From assembly GCA_002793435.1 (NCBI GenBank), contig PFQF01000039.1, forward strand, positions 1-32,299: a stretch of DNA of 32,299 bases, given 5' to 3'. Positions within the stretch are counted from its first letter, which is position 1, and every line of letters starts with the position of its first letter. Positions 23,856 through 31,795 of this stretch are shown one piece after another. Under the pieces are notes generated by a model. The model was given only the letters and a program-made list of their open reading frames with translations. It made no database searches and had not been told where the DNA came from. This DNA is from Candidatus Berkelbacteria bacterium CG_4_10_14_0_2_um_filter_35_9_33_12 (lineage in GTDB: Bacteria; Patescibacteriota; UBA1384; GWA2-35-9). A program made the translations under genes and the position numbers.

Positions 23856-25571
23856 TTAATAATCGAATTTTTTTAATATTTTTATATGTTGTTCTTTTTT
23901 ACTTTGTGAAAATTTATGAAAGTTTTTATAGTCTTTCAGCTTAACATCTTTGACCAGCATACTCAATGCATCCCAAGATAAGTGGTTTGGTAAAATAACA
24001 AAATCAGCACCTTTTTCATACAATTTTAAAGCATCCTGAGGTGAGTAGGCAGTCATATAGGTTAAACATTTGCGATTCATCAAATCTAACTTAGATAAAA
24101 TATTTAGATCGTCATGGAGTTCGTGCGTAGTTGAGATAACGATTTTTGCTTTATCAATATTTATTTGTTCTATCATTTCAGGATCACTCATATCTCCATA
24201 GATTGCGTCGATACCTTTCTTTTTTAATGATGATATAACATCAGGATCAAAATCGACAATCACAAAATCCATATCATGGTTTTTCATTATATTTAAAATA
24301 CGATCAATTAAGTGATTAGCACCAAAAATTATAATGTGATTTTTGAAGTCTTTGTCAATAGAAAATCTATCGTCTTGGAAATGATCTTTTCGTTCAAAAA
24401 ATTTAAGCACCGGACGAATAACTGGATAAATATAATCACTATTTTCAAAAAGATAAGTCGAAATGACTATCGTAATAATCATTACCATAGTTACAATAGA
24501 AACAATTTCTTGATCGATATGTCCTAAGGCAAAACCTGATGTGACTAATATCAAAGAAAATTCTGAAACTTGCGATAATAAAGATGAGAGCATAAAGCCA
24601 GTTCGACATTTAAAACCATGAATAAAAGTTAAAAAATTTAAAATTAAAAAACGGCTTAAAATTATTAATACGGAAAACCAAACAATTATTACCCATTGGT
24701 TTGAAATGTTCTGTAATGATACAGAAAGTCCCAAAGTAGTAAAAAATATTGCAGTAAAGAATAATTGTAAAGTTTTAATCCGAGATGAAATCTCGATTGA
24801 AAATGGTAAATTTGCAATTCCTACACCAGCCAAAAAAGCTCCAATTTCTAATGAAAATCCTAAGTAGTGTGTAATTAATGCGGTTCCTAACGCCCAACCA
24901 ATCGATGAGATGTAGAGCAGTTCTTGATTGGTGGCAAATTGTTTAAAAATTGGAGGCAGAACAACTCGGGCAATAATAAAGATTGAAGCAACTAATATCA
25001 AAAACGAACTAGCTAATTTCAATAAATCGTAGCTCAATGTTGTACTGTTTGAACTAATAAAACCGTGTATAAATATTAAGGATAAAATAGCTACAATATC
25101 TTGAACAAGCAAAACCCCGATTGATATTCGTCCAAAAAGTGAATTTAGGTCTCGTTTGTCATTTAGAAATTTAATAACAACAATTGTGGAACTAAACGAG
25201 AAAGCTAATGCAAAATAAAAACTGGCGTTAGCATCAAAGCCAAAAAAATAGATTGATATGAAAAAGAAGAAAATACCAGTTAAAATGATTTGTGATAAAC
25301 CAATTAAAAAAGATAATAAACCGAATGATTTTAATTTCGAAATAGAAAATTCTAAACCGACTAAAAATAATAGTAATGCAATCCCAAACTGAGATAACTC
25401 TTGGATTTGAGTTGTGTTTTCGATAACCTTAAAACCAAAAGGACCTAAGACAATTCCAGCTAATAAGTAGCCGATAATTAATGGTTGTTTTAATAGTTTT
25501 AAAAACAGACCAAATACTGACGAACTAAGAAAAATTATCGCCAGATTGAAAATAAGTGTTGCACCCTCCAT
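23856..25571 (-). CDS. Kef-type CPA2 cation/proton antiporter with TrkA-N-like domain
   Basis: This 571-residue protein has about 12 membrane segments in residues 5-385. They include PLIIGYLLAGIVLGPFG, LLFLVGLEFSI, ALAFSFSSTIVVIKFL and GAFLAGVGIANLPF, typical of monovalent cation:proton antiporters of the CPA2 family. Residues about 415-540 form a Rossmann RCK/TrkA-N domain (HIIIFGANHLIDRIL, FVIVDFDPD, IDAIYGDMSDPEMI). The usual G-x-G-x-x-G is degenerate (F-G-A-N-H-L), so nucleotide binding may be altered. TATAAT lies eight bases before the ATG (25580-25585 on the minus strand). lepB follows. Confidence 0.9.
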   Translation of the reverse strand: MEGATLIFNLAIIFLSSSVFGLFLKLLKQPLIIGYLLAGIVLGPFGFKVIENTTQIQELSQFGIALLLFLVGLEFSISKLKSFGLLSFLIGLSQIILTGIFFFFISIYFFGFDANASFYFALAFSFSSTIVVIKFLNDKRDLNSLFGRISIGVLLVQDIVAILSLIFIHGFISSNSTTLSYDLLKLASSFLILVASIFIIARVVLPPIFKQFATNQELLYISSIGWALGTALITHYLGFSLEIGAFLAGVGIANLPFSIEISSRIKTLQLFFTAIFFTTLGLSVSLQNISNQWVIIVWFSVLIILSRFLILNFLTFIHGFKCRTGFMLSSLLSQVSEFSLILVTSGFALGHIDQEIVSIVTMVMIITIVISTYLFENSDYIYPVIRPVLKFFERKDHFQDDRFSIDKDFKNHIIIFGANHLIDRILNIMKNHDMDFVIVDFDPDVISSLKKKGIDAIYGDMSDPEMIEQINIDKAKIVISTTHELHDDLNILSKLDLMNRKCLTYMTAYSPQDALKLYEKGADFVILPNHLSWDALSMLVKDVKLKDYKNFHKFSQSKKEQHIKILKKFDY

Positions 25572-25662
25572 AACTTTATATTATAATATAACATAAAGAT
25601 GATTGATAATAAATAAAAAGATCAATCTAATATCTTTTTTGTTTAATAGTTAAAAAATATTT

Positions 25663-26076
25663 ATGGCTATAAGAAAGAAAATAAAAGAAATAATTATTGG
25701 GCGTGAGTTAAGTGTGGAAGAAAAGAAAATTTTTAAAATGCTTGAGGATGAAAAAAATAAATTGGAAAAAGAAATAACAAAACTCAAAAAATTTTACGAC
25801 TATGGTACGGCTGATAGTGAAAATGCTCAGGAAATTGAAGAATTTTCTGGACAGATTGGTTTGAAGTCTAAATTAGATGAAGGATTATCTGAAGTCAAAT
25901 TGGCTATTAAAAAGATTAAAAAAGGTACTTATGGAGTATGTAGTAAGTGCAACAAAAAAATTGATCCTAAAAGAATGATAGCTAATAAAAGTGCTAACTA
26001 TTGCGTCAGTTGTAAAAATAACCTAAAAGTAAAAATTGTTAAAAAATGGTACAAATTTCCCTGGATGAAAAGATGA
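25663..26076 (+). CDS. DksA/TraR-type C4 zinc-finger protein
   Basis: The 137-residue protein has an N-terminal coiled-coil (about residues 17-60) rich in Lys and Glu. A DksA-like zinc finger follows: AIKKIKKGTYGVCSKCNKKIDPKRM and YCVSCK supply four Cys. The family binds the RNA polymerase secondary channel, often with ppGpp. The coiled-coil tip D-x-x-D-A of true DksA is not clear, so a different role is possible. The TGA stop is followed in frame by TAA two codons later. It ends two bases from the convergent rplT. Confidence 0.85.
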   Translation: MAIRKKIKEIIIGRELSVEEKKIFKMLEDEKNKLEKEITKLKKFYDYGTADSENAQEIEEFSGQIGLKSKLDEGLSEVKLAIKKIKKGTYGVCSKCNKKIDPKRMIANKSANYCVSCKNNLKVKIVKKWYKFPWMKR

Positions 26077-26078
26077 TA

Positions 26079-26423
26079 TTAAATAACTTTTTTAACCACT
26101 TTTTTAAATTCACTTGGGTACTCGGTGGCTAGTTGAGCTAATATTTTTCTATCCAGCTCTATATTTTTTTGAGCAAGAAGATTGACAAATTTAGAATAAG
26201 TAATATCAAATGCTTTAAGACCTGCATTAATACGAATTATCCATAGTCTTCTGAAATCTCTTTTTTTATTTTTTCTTCCTTTGAACTGATTTTGCCTGGA
26301 TTTCAAAAGCGCCTGGTTAGCTAAACGAAAAATATTTTTTCGACCTAAGTGAAAACCTTTGGCTTGTTTTAAAATTTTTTTATGTCTCTTACGAGCAAAT
26401 GTGCTTCTTTTAACTCTTGCCAT
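26079..26423 (-). CDS. rplT: 50S ribosomal protein L20
   Basis: This 114-residue protein is close to the standard length: MARVKRSTFARKRHKKILKQAKGF, RNKKRDFRRLWIIRINAGLK and the C-terminal LDRKILAQLA. L20 is an early 23S rRNA assembly protein. The ATG at 26423 shares its A with the TGA stop of rpmI (TGATG), giving tight coupling. An in-frame TTG one codon earlier is not needed. Confidence 0.96.
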   Translation of the reverse strand: MARVKRSTFARKRHKKILKQAKGFHLGRKNIFRLANQALLKSRQNQFKGRKNKKRDFRRLWIIRINAGLKAFDITYSKFVNLLAQKNIELDRKILAQLATEYPSEFKKVVKKVI

Positions 26424-26620
26424 CAAATTCCTAAAAGTTGTTTAATTTTTTTAATATCAGCTAATTTAATCGGTTGCTTTGACATTCGATTTTGTTTAGC
26501 TCTTTTTGATTTATGACGAACTAAATGACGGACTGACATTTTATTTCGTAAAAGTCTTCCTGACTTTGTAATCTTAGAAATTCTTTTTTTGACAGTCGTT
26601 TTAGCTTTAAATTTTGGCAT
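26423..26620 (-). CDS. rpmI: 50S ribosomal protein L35
   Basis: This 65-residue protein has the standard L35 pattern: MPKFKAKTTVKKRISKITKSGRLLRNKM, RHLVRHKSKRAKQN and the C-terminal IKQLLGI. It ends at TGA at the family's usual length, which shows that UGA does terminate translation here. It stands between infC and rplT, the conserved infC-rpmI-rplT order. Confidence 0.95.
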   Translation of the reverse strand: MPKFKAKTTVKKRISKITKSGRLLRNKMSVRHLVRHKSKRAKQNRMSKQPIKLADIKKIKQLLGI

Positions 26621-26673
26621 TATTTTTTAATTAATTATTAACTATATCCCTATATCCCTTAATTCCTGTATTC

Positions 26674-27162
26674 CTATTTTAGATTTCCAATCACTCGATT
26701 ACCCATTTTTTGGATTGGTTTTTCAACTTCTCTACCAACTAATTTAGCAAATTTCTCAACTATTTCAAATGCTTTCTGACTGTAAATATTTTCTCTGCCT
26801 TTCATAATTACTGTAACTCTAATTTTATCACCATCTTCAATAAATTTTTTAGCTTTTCTAACACGAGTGTTTATATCATGATCACCAGTATTGGGCGATA
26901 ATCTAATCTCTTTAATTTGCGATGATTTAGCTTTTTTCTTTTGATCTTTTTTTTGATTCTCGTAGCGTATTTTATCGAAACTGGCAATTTTAACAACCGT
27001 ACTACTCTGATTTTTCGAAATCAAAATTATATCTAGTCCCTTTCCATAAGCTAAGTATTTAGCTTGATCTAAACTTAAATCTCCTAAACTTTTGCCGTTC
27101 TCATCAATAACTAAAGCACTAATTGCCTTAATATCGTCATTAATAATAATTCGTTTATCTAT
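26674..27162 (-). CDS. infC: Translation initiation factor IF-3, ATA start
   Basis: The complete 162-residue IF-3 is recovered only by starting at ATA 27162-27160, since the first ATG would drop most of the N-terminal domain. The N-terminal part reads I/M-DKRIIINDDIKAISALVID, then GKSLGDLSLDQAKYLAYGKGLDIILIS. The C-terminal domain includes IKEIRLSPNTGDHDINTRVRKAKKFI and EKPIQKMGNRV. AGGAG lies five bases before ATA. IF-3 rejects non-standard start codons, and E. coli infC (AUU) is autoregulated this way; the ATA start suggests the same. The codon immediately before it is the TGA stop of the upstream gene, in the same frame. Confidence 0.92.
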   Translation of the reverse strand: MDKRIIINDDIKAISALVIDENGKSLGDLSLDQAKYLAYGKGLDIILISKNQSSTVVKIASFDKIRYENQKKDQKKKAKSSQIKEIRLSPNTGDHDINTRVRKAKKFIEDGDKIRVTVIMKGRENIYSQKAFEIVEKFAKLVGREVEKPIQKMGNRVIGNLK

Positions 27163-27939
27163 TCAATCTCCTTTTTCGTTTTTGACAATTTTTATATTAC
27201 CACGTTTGACAATAATATTCAAGAGGTTCCTGATTCGTGTTACTGAGATCGGTGTTTTGGCAATTACTTCACTTCCTCGGTAAACTGGTTTTGATCCATC
27301 TTCGCTACGGATAACATATTTTTTATGACTAAATTTTGAAATACTTGTTGCAATTTGTTTATGATCAACAAAAAAACCGGATAATTTATTCAATAATGAT
27401 GATTTGTCTTTTGAGATAATACTTAAATTCATTTCTGAATCAATGATTATTTGATAACAATATGTAAATATTTGATAATTAGATGTTGAAATAATATATT
27501 TTTCATTTTCTTTCTGATTGATAAGTAATGGAGAAAAGAAAAATTTGTTAGGCTCTAGATGTCCGATTGAAAATTTTGTAAAAAATCTTTGTTGTAATGC
27601 CAAACAAATCTCATCAAGATTTTTAAAGTTAAGATTTTCAGCAATTAGACTATCTTTATTTGATGGTATTAAGCCGATAACTATTTGATAACTCGGTTCT
27701 TTATAATATATATTTATTAATATTGAAATCACTTTATTAATAAAATTATCACTCCCGCAAATTACAAAAGTTGAGTACTGTTTTGACAGTCCTATCATAA
27801 TAATTTCTTCAATAGTACGAGCTGGAGATGGAATTGTATATTCACCAGAGATTTGGTATTCAGATAATTTTTCTTTAATTGTTTTTTGCCACTTACTTTC
27901 ACGCACTATTTTTGCCGGTTCGAAAATATAGTAGTACAT
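27163..27939 (-). CDS. Degenerate diacylglycerol-kinase-like protein
   Basis: The 258-residue protein begins YYYIFEPAKIVRESKWQ and has TFVICGSDNFINKVISIL followed by YQIVIGLIPSNKDSLIAENL. In order and spacing these resemble the DAGK catalytic domain (V-x-G-G-D-G-T-x-x-E and G-I-I-P-x-G-T-x-N-x-x-A). The nucleotide-binding G-G-D-G-T is reduced to C-G-S-D-N, so kinase activity is doubtful. The C-terminal half has beta-strand-like segments as in lipid kinases. The TGA stop abuts the infC ATA in frame; readthrough would fuse it to IF-3. It is the first gene of the infC operon. Confidence 0.55.
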   Translation of the reverse strand: MYYYIFEPAKIVRESKWQKTIKEKLSEYQISGEYTIPSPARTIEEIIMIGLSKQYSTFVICGSDNFINKVISILINIYYKEPSYQIVIGLIPSNKDSLIAENLNFKNLDEICLALQQRFFTKFSIGHLEPNKFFFSPLLINQKENEKYIISTSNYQIFTYCYQIIIDSEMNLSIISKDKSSLLNKLSGFFVDHKQIATSISKFSHKKYVIRSEDGSKPVYRGSEVIAKTPISVTRIRNLLNIIVKRGNIKIVKNEKGD

Positions 27940-27958
27940 AACTTTTATTTACAATCCT

Positions 27959-28009
27959 TCCCGATGTTTCAATCGGGATTCCGACATATTCAAAATATCG
28001 TCGGGATAA
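27959..28009 (-). other. Two adjacent hairpins between bactofilin and the DAGK-like gene
   Basis: CCCGAT-GTTTCA-ATCGGG (27960-27977) is followed by a second imperfect hairpin (CCGAC...GTCGGG, about 27981-28006). Neither has a clear T tract on either strand, so termination is uncertain; they could be a processing or attenuation structure. Confidence 0.5.
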
Positions 28010-28029
28010 TTTTCAATTTATTAAAATAT

Positions 28030-28449
28030 TTATTCAAGCTCGTAGTTGGTTTCTTTAGTATTTTCTTTACTAATCTCTTTGTCTGGCTTTACTTCAATAT
28101 TTTTTTCATTACCAGCTATCATAATACATTTACCGTTAAACAAAGCGCCCGATTGAATAACCAAATCTTTAGTGGTGATACTCCCTGAAACATTTCCACC
28201 GGGCAGTAATTCAAATTTTGTATGAGCTGTTACTGAACCATTAACACTTCCAGAGATAATGATTTGGTCGGCTGTAATTGGACCTTTGGCTGAAGCGTTT
28301 TCACTAATTACAACCGATTTTTGAGATTCAATTTCACCTTCTACTTTTCCGTGTATAATAATATCGTTAATATCTTTTAAAACACCAGTTAATTTTACAT
28401 TCGACCCAACGATTGTTCCCCCATTTTGACTTTCTTCTTGATTTGACAT
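28030..28449 (-). CDS. Bactofilin
   Basis: The 139-residue protein is a short bactofilin: GTIVGSNVKLTGVLKDINDIIIHGKVEG, the repeated SVVISENASAKGPITADQIIISGSVNGS, and LLPGGNVSGSITTKDLVIQSGALFNG form the right-handed beta-helix repeats. A short disordered Lys/Glu tail follows. Bactofilins polymerise without nucleotide and act in cell shape and envelope organisation. GGAGGTAA before the ATG is a clear Shine-Dalgarno. Confidence 0.92.
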   Translation of the reverse strand: MSNQEESQNGGTIVGSNVKLTGVLKDINDIIIHGKVEGEIESQKSVVISENASAKGPITADQIIISGSVNGSVTAHTKFELLPGGNVSGSITTKDLVIQSGALFNGKCIMIAGNEKNIEVKPDKEISKENTKETNYELE

Positions 28450-28631
28450 AAATTACCTCCGTTCCGTGATTTTCTTTCCTTAAAAGAAAAAATTCCGGAT
28501 GTCCACAAAAAGTTTAATCTATTTAGAAAAGAGGAATAATAACCTATTTCTCTAAGAGATTTAACAATAGTGGATAATTAATGATTAATTGTTTAAATCT
28601 ATATTTCAAAATATACCAAATAAAAATAGTA

Positions 28632-28660
28632 TTGCAATAGTCATTATCATATATTATAAT
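28632..28660 (+). promoter_or_regulatory. uvrA promoter
   Basis: TTGCAA (28632-28637), 17-base spacer, TATAAT (28655-28660). The predicted transcription start is only about five bases before the ATG, so the leader is too short for a Shine-Dalgarno. Confidence 0.7.
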
Positions 28661-28671
28661 TATTTGTCGAA

Positions 28672-31119
28672 ATGGCAAAAACAAATAATAGCAATCAAAC
28701 AGAATCAATTATTGTTAAAGGAGCACGGGTTAACAATTTAAAAAATATCGATTTTTCAATTCCTCATAATAAATTTACTGTAATTACTGGACTATCTGGA
28801 AGTGGGAAATCATCAATTGCTTTCGATACGATTTTTGCCGAAGGACAAAGAAGGTATCTAGAAAGCATGTCTTCTTTTACTCGACAATTTATGGGAGCTT
28901 TAGAAAAACCAGATGTGGATGAAATAAAAAATCTTTCACCAACCATCGCAATTGACCAACTTACAGCCCATCGTTCTTCACGGTCTACCGTTGGTACTAT
29001 GAGTGACACTTACGATTATTTACGGATTTTATTTGCCAATATTGCTGATGTCTATTGCCCAGATTGTAATAATTTAGCAGAAAAAAATAGTAAAAAGAAT
29101 CATAATAGTTTTAGTTGTAAAAAATGCAAAAAAAATCTCGTGGAAATTACAATTTCAAACTTTTCATTTAATAGTCCAGCTGGTGCTTGTCCAAAGTGCG
29201 AAGGCATTGGAAGGCATAAAGTCATAAATGAAAATAGTTTAATTCCAAATCCTAATTTAACAATTCGTGAAGGAGCTATCAGAATATGGCAAAGATTAAA
29301 CATTAACAATTATTGGGTTAAACAATTATCAAAACCGGCATTTGAAAATAAAATTTGTCTAAATACACCAATTAAGGATTTATCCGCTTTTCAAAAATTA
29401 AATCTTTTCCAGGGAATTGAAAATCTGCAATTTCCAGGTCTCATCAAAATATTAAAAGAAAAATATCAAGAGACAGAGAGTGATTATATCAAAAAAGAAA
29501 TTGAAATATATATGACAGACAAGATATGTGAAAGTTGTCACGGAGCACGTTTAAATAAACAAACACTAAACATAAAACTATCAAACAAAAATATATTAGA
29601 AATAAGCAATTGCACTATTGAAAATTTACCAAAATTGTTAAAAGCAATATACATAAAGCTAGACGAGACTAAAAAACAAGTTGCGCAATTAGCTTTCAGC
29701 GAATTAGAAAAAAGACTGTTATTTTTGAATAAAGTTGGGCTTGGATATTTATCTTTATCTCGAAATAGTCAAACATTATCCGGAGGTGAAGCCCAAAGGA
29801 TTAGGTTGGCTACTCAACTTGGTTCGGGCTTAATTGGCGTTACATATATTTTAGATGAACCATCAATTGGTTTACATCAAGCAGATCATAAAAAAATGAT
29901 TGATTCGCTAAATGATTTAAAAAAACTAGGCAATACAGTAATTGTTGTTGAGCACGATGAAATGACGATAAGAAGTGCTGATTATATTTTAGATATTGGA
30001 CCAGGCGCAGGTGAATTTGGCGGTGAATTGATTTTTGCTGGCACAATTGAAGAAATGGAAAAAAGTCAAAAGTCAATTACCGGTAAATATTTATCTGGGC
30101 AAAAAAAAATTGTTTCACGAAATAAAGTAAAAATTTTTGATAAGTTTATAATAATTAAAGGAGCCAGAGCAAATAATCTTAAAAACATTGATGTTAATAT
30201 TCCATTAAAAAGTTTAGTCTCAGTCACCGGTGTTTCTGGAAGTGGTAAATCAACTTTAATCAATGATATTTTAGCTAATTATTTACAAAACAAATTTTAT
30301 CGAGCTAAAGTTCAACCGCTCGAACATGACAAAATTGAGGGTGTGGAAAATATTAATAAAGTTGTTATTGTTGATCAATCACCAATTGGTAGAAATTCTC
30401 GTTCTAACCCGGCTACATACACAGGAGTATTTACTTTAATTAGAGAATTATTTTCCAATCTAAAAGAATCTAAAAAAGCAAAATTAAAAGCGACTGATTT
30501 TTCATTCAATTTAATTGGTGGTCGCTGTGAAAATTGCAAAGGTGAGGGTGTGCTTAAATTTGAAATGAACTTTTTACCGAATGTATTTGTTACTTGTGAA
30601 AAATGTGGAGGAAAAAGATTTCAAGTAAAGATATTAAAGATCAAATTCAAAGATAAAAATATCAGCGATGTTTTGAATATGTCAGTTAATCAAGCTATTT
30701 CATTCTTCATCCAATTTGATAAAATAACAAGTTTATTAAGAGTTTTACAGGAAGTAGGGCTTGGATATATTAAGCTCGGACAACCGGCAACGACTTTATC
30801 GGGTGGCGAGGCACAGAGAGTAAAATTAGCCGGTGAACTGGCTCGAAGCTCCAACGGCAAATCACTCTATATTTTAGATGAACCAACAACTGGATTGCAT
30901 TTTGACGATATTTCAAGATTATTAGAAGTAATTGATCGATTGGTAAAAAATAATAATTCAGTAATTGTAATTGAACACAATCTAGATGTAATTAAAAATT
31001 CTGATTGGGTGATAGAACTCGGACCAAAGGGAGGCAATGAGGGCGGAAAATTAATCGCCGAAGGAACACCAGCAGAAATCAAAAAGAACTCAAAATCTAT
31101 AACCAGTAAATATTTATAA
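28672..31119 (+). CDS. uvrA: UvrA-family ABC ATPase lacking the UvrB-binding domain (UvrA2-like)
   Basis: The 815-residue protein has two ABC modules: GLSGSGKSSIAFDTIFAEGQ and LSGGEAQRIRLATQLG with YILDEPSIGLH, then GVSGSGKSTLINDILANYL and LSGGEAQRVKLAGELA with YILDEPTTGLH. The structural zinc sites are present (CEKCGG, CENCKGEG, CESCHGARL, CPKCEG). After DVYCPDCNN (about residue 127) the sequence goes almost directly to CKKCKKNL...FSFNSPAGACP (about 163). The roughly 115 residues forming the UvrB-binding domain in canonical UvrA (about 940 residues) are absent. That is the class II (UvrA2) form, linked in some bacteria to drug or damage tolerance rather than standard NER. Confidence 0.93.
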   Translation: MAKTNNSNQTESIIVKGARVNNLKNIDFSIPHNKFTVITGLSGSGKSSIAFDTIFAEGQRRYLESMSSFTRQFMGALEKPDVDEIKNLSPTIAIDQLTAHRSSRSTVGTMSDTYDYLRILFANIADVYCPDCNNLAEKNSKKNHNSFSCKKCKKNLVEITISNFSFNSPAGACPKCEGIGRHKVINENSLIPNPNLTIREGAIRIWQRLNINNYWVKQLSKPAFENKICLNTPIKDLSAFQKLNLFQGIENLQFPGLIKILKEKYQETESDYIKKEIEIYMTDKICESCHGARLNKQTLNIKLSNKNILEISNCTIENLPKLLKAIYIKLDETKKQVAQLAFSELEKRLLFLNKVGLGYLSLSRNSQTLSGGEAQRIRLATQLGSGLIGVTYILDEPSIGLHQADHKKMIDSLNDLKKLGNTVIVVEHDEMTIRSADYILDIGPGAGEFGGELIFAGTIEEMEKSQKSITGKYLSGQKKIVSRNKVKIFDKFIIIKGARANNLKNIDVNIPLKSLVSVTGVSGSGKSTLINDILANYLQNKFYRAKVQPLEHDKIEGVENINKVVIVDQSPIGRNSRSNPATYTGVFTLIRELFSNLKESKKAKLKATDFSFNLIGGRCENCKGEGVLKFEMNFLPNVFVTCEKCGGKRFQVKILKIKFKDKNISDVLNMSVNQAISFFIQFDKITSLLRVLQEVGLGYIKLGQPATTLSGGEAQRVKLAGELARSSNGKSLYILDEPTTGLHFDDISRLLEVIDRLVKNNNSVIVIEHNLDVIKNSDWVIELGPKGGNEGGKLIAEGTPAEIKKNSKSITSKYL

Positions 31120-31200
31120 ATACTTGTAATTCATACAATTTATACATTATAAGTATACTTATTTATTAAATTTCTAAATAAACTTAAATCAATATTAATT

Positions 31201-31220
31201 ACTCTAGTACGCACTAGAGT
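31201..31220. promoter_or_regulatory. CTAG palindrome upstream of the TrpR-like gene
   Basis: ACTCTAGT-ACGC-ACTAGAGT is a perfect 8-bp inverted repeat with a four-base spacer. It lies where the -35 region would be, just before TGA-TATAAT (31228-31236, extended -10). TrpR-family operators also contain CTAG cores (established for E. coli). Autoregulation is inferred. The same arms recur at 31827-31846. Confidence 0.75.
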
Positions 31221-31242
31221 AATATTGTGATATAATAAATAT

Positions 31243-31677
31243 GTGAAAAAAATTGTCAAAACAAATGCAGGGATCGGCAATTATTATTGGGATTGGATTG
31301 AATTTAAATACTTAGTCGCTGTTTTAAAACAAGCCAAAGATTTTAAAGATATATTGAATATATTTATTGATATCCATACACAAAAAGAAATTTCAGAAAT
31401 TATAAGAAGAGTAATAATTGCATCATTATTTTTAGAAGGTAAAACATATGATGAAATTCAAGAATTAACAGGCTGTTCCAGAAGTACTTTAGTTAAAATC
31501 AACACAAAAATAATGAGAAAAAAAGCAGTGATTTCAACAGCAATAAAAAATACTGGCACTTTTGAAAAGTTTCGTTTTAATGAAGAAAAAATGGATACAC
31601 GAGATAGTTTAAGTAGATTGATAGATAATACATTAGCAAAAAGAGATGTATTCGGTATGTTCAGTCGCAAAAAATAA
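31243..31677 (+). CDS. TrpR-like (YerC/YecD-type) transcriptional regulator
   Basis: The 144-residue protein contains a TrpR-superfamily HTH at about residues 45-95: TQKEISEIIRRVIIASLFLEGKTYDEIQELTGCSRSTLVKI. This has the R-x-x-I-A-x-L-L-x-x-G-x-x-Y-x-E-I pattern of YerC and the helix pair ending in S-R-S-T. The C-terminal 45 residues are variable. GTG 31243 is the only reasonable start (ATG 31241 is out of frame and meets TGA at once). TATAAT ends six bases before GTG, giving a leaderless transcript, with a palindrome just upstream. The ligand is not predictable. Confidence 0.85.
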   Translation: MKKIVKTNAGIGNYYWDWIEFKYLVAVLKQAKDFKDILNIFIDIHTQKEISEIIRRVIIASLFLEGKTYDEIQELTGCSRSTLVKINTKIMRKKAVISTAIKNTGTFEKFRFNEEKMDTRDSLSRLIDNTLAKRDVFGMFSRKK

Positions 31678-31705
31678 ATCAAATTATATTAAGGAAAGGT
31701 AGAGT

Positions 31706-31786
31706 ATGAAATTGCCACCAATGATAGTATATAAATATATTAAAAAACAAACAAAATATCTAATAAATTTGGTGGCAAAAATTTAA
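31706..31786 (+). CDS. 26-residue small ORF ending in a repeated peptide
   Basis: ATG 31706 follows AAGGAAAGG at a good distance. The peptide MKLPPMIVYKYIKKQTKYLI ends in NLVAKI, the same ending as the partial ORF at the window start (QT-N/K-YL-x-NLVAKI). The DNA identity covers 32 bases including the stop and beyond, so this may be a piece of the same mobile element fused to a new start, or a real small gene. It lies 28 bases after the TrpR-like gene. Confidence 0.4.
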   Translation: MKLPPMIVYKYIKKQTKYLINLVAKI

Positions 31787-31795
31787 CTTTACCCT
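31764..31795 (+). repeat. Direct repeat copy 2 (32 bp, partner at 55-86)
   Basis: Matches 55-86 at 30 of 32 bases, same orientation, starting TAAATTTGGTGGCAAAAATT and ending in TACCCT. Confidence 0.7.
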
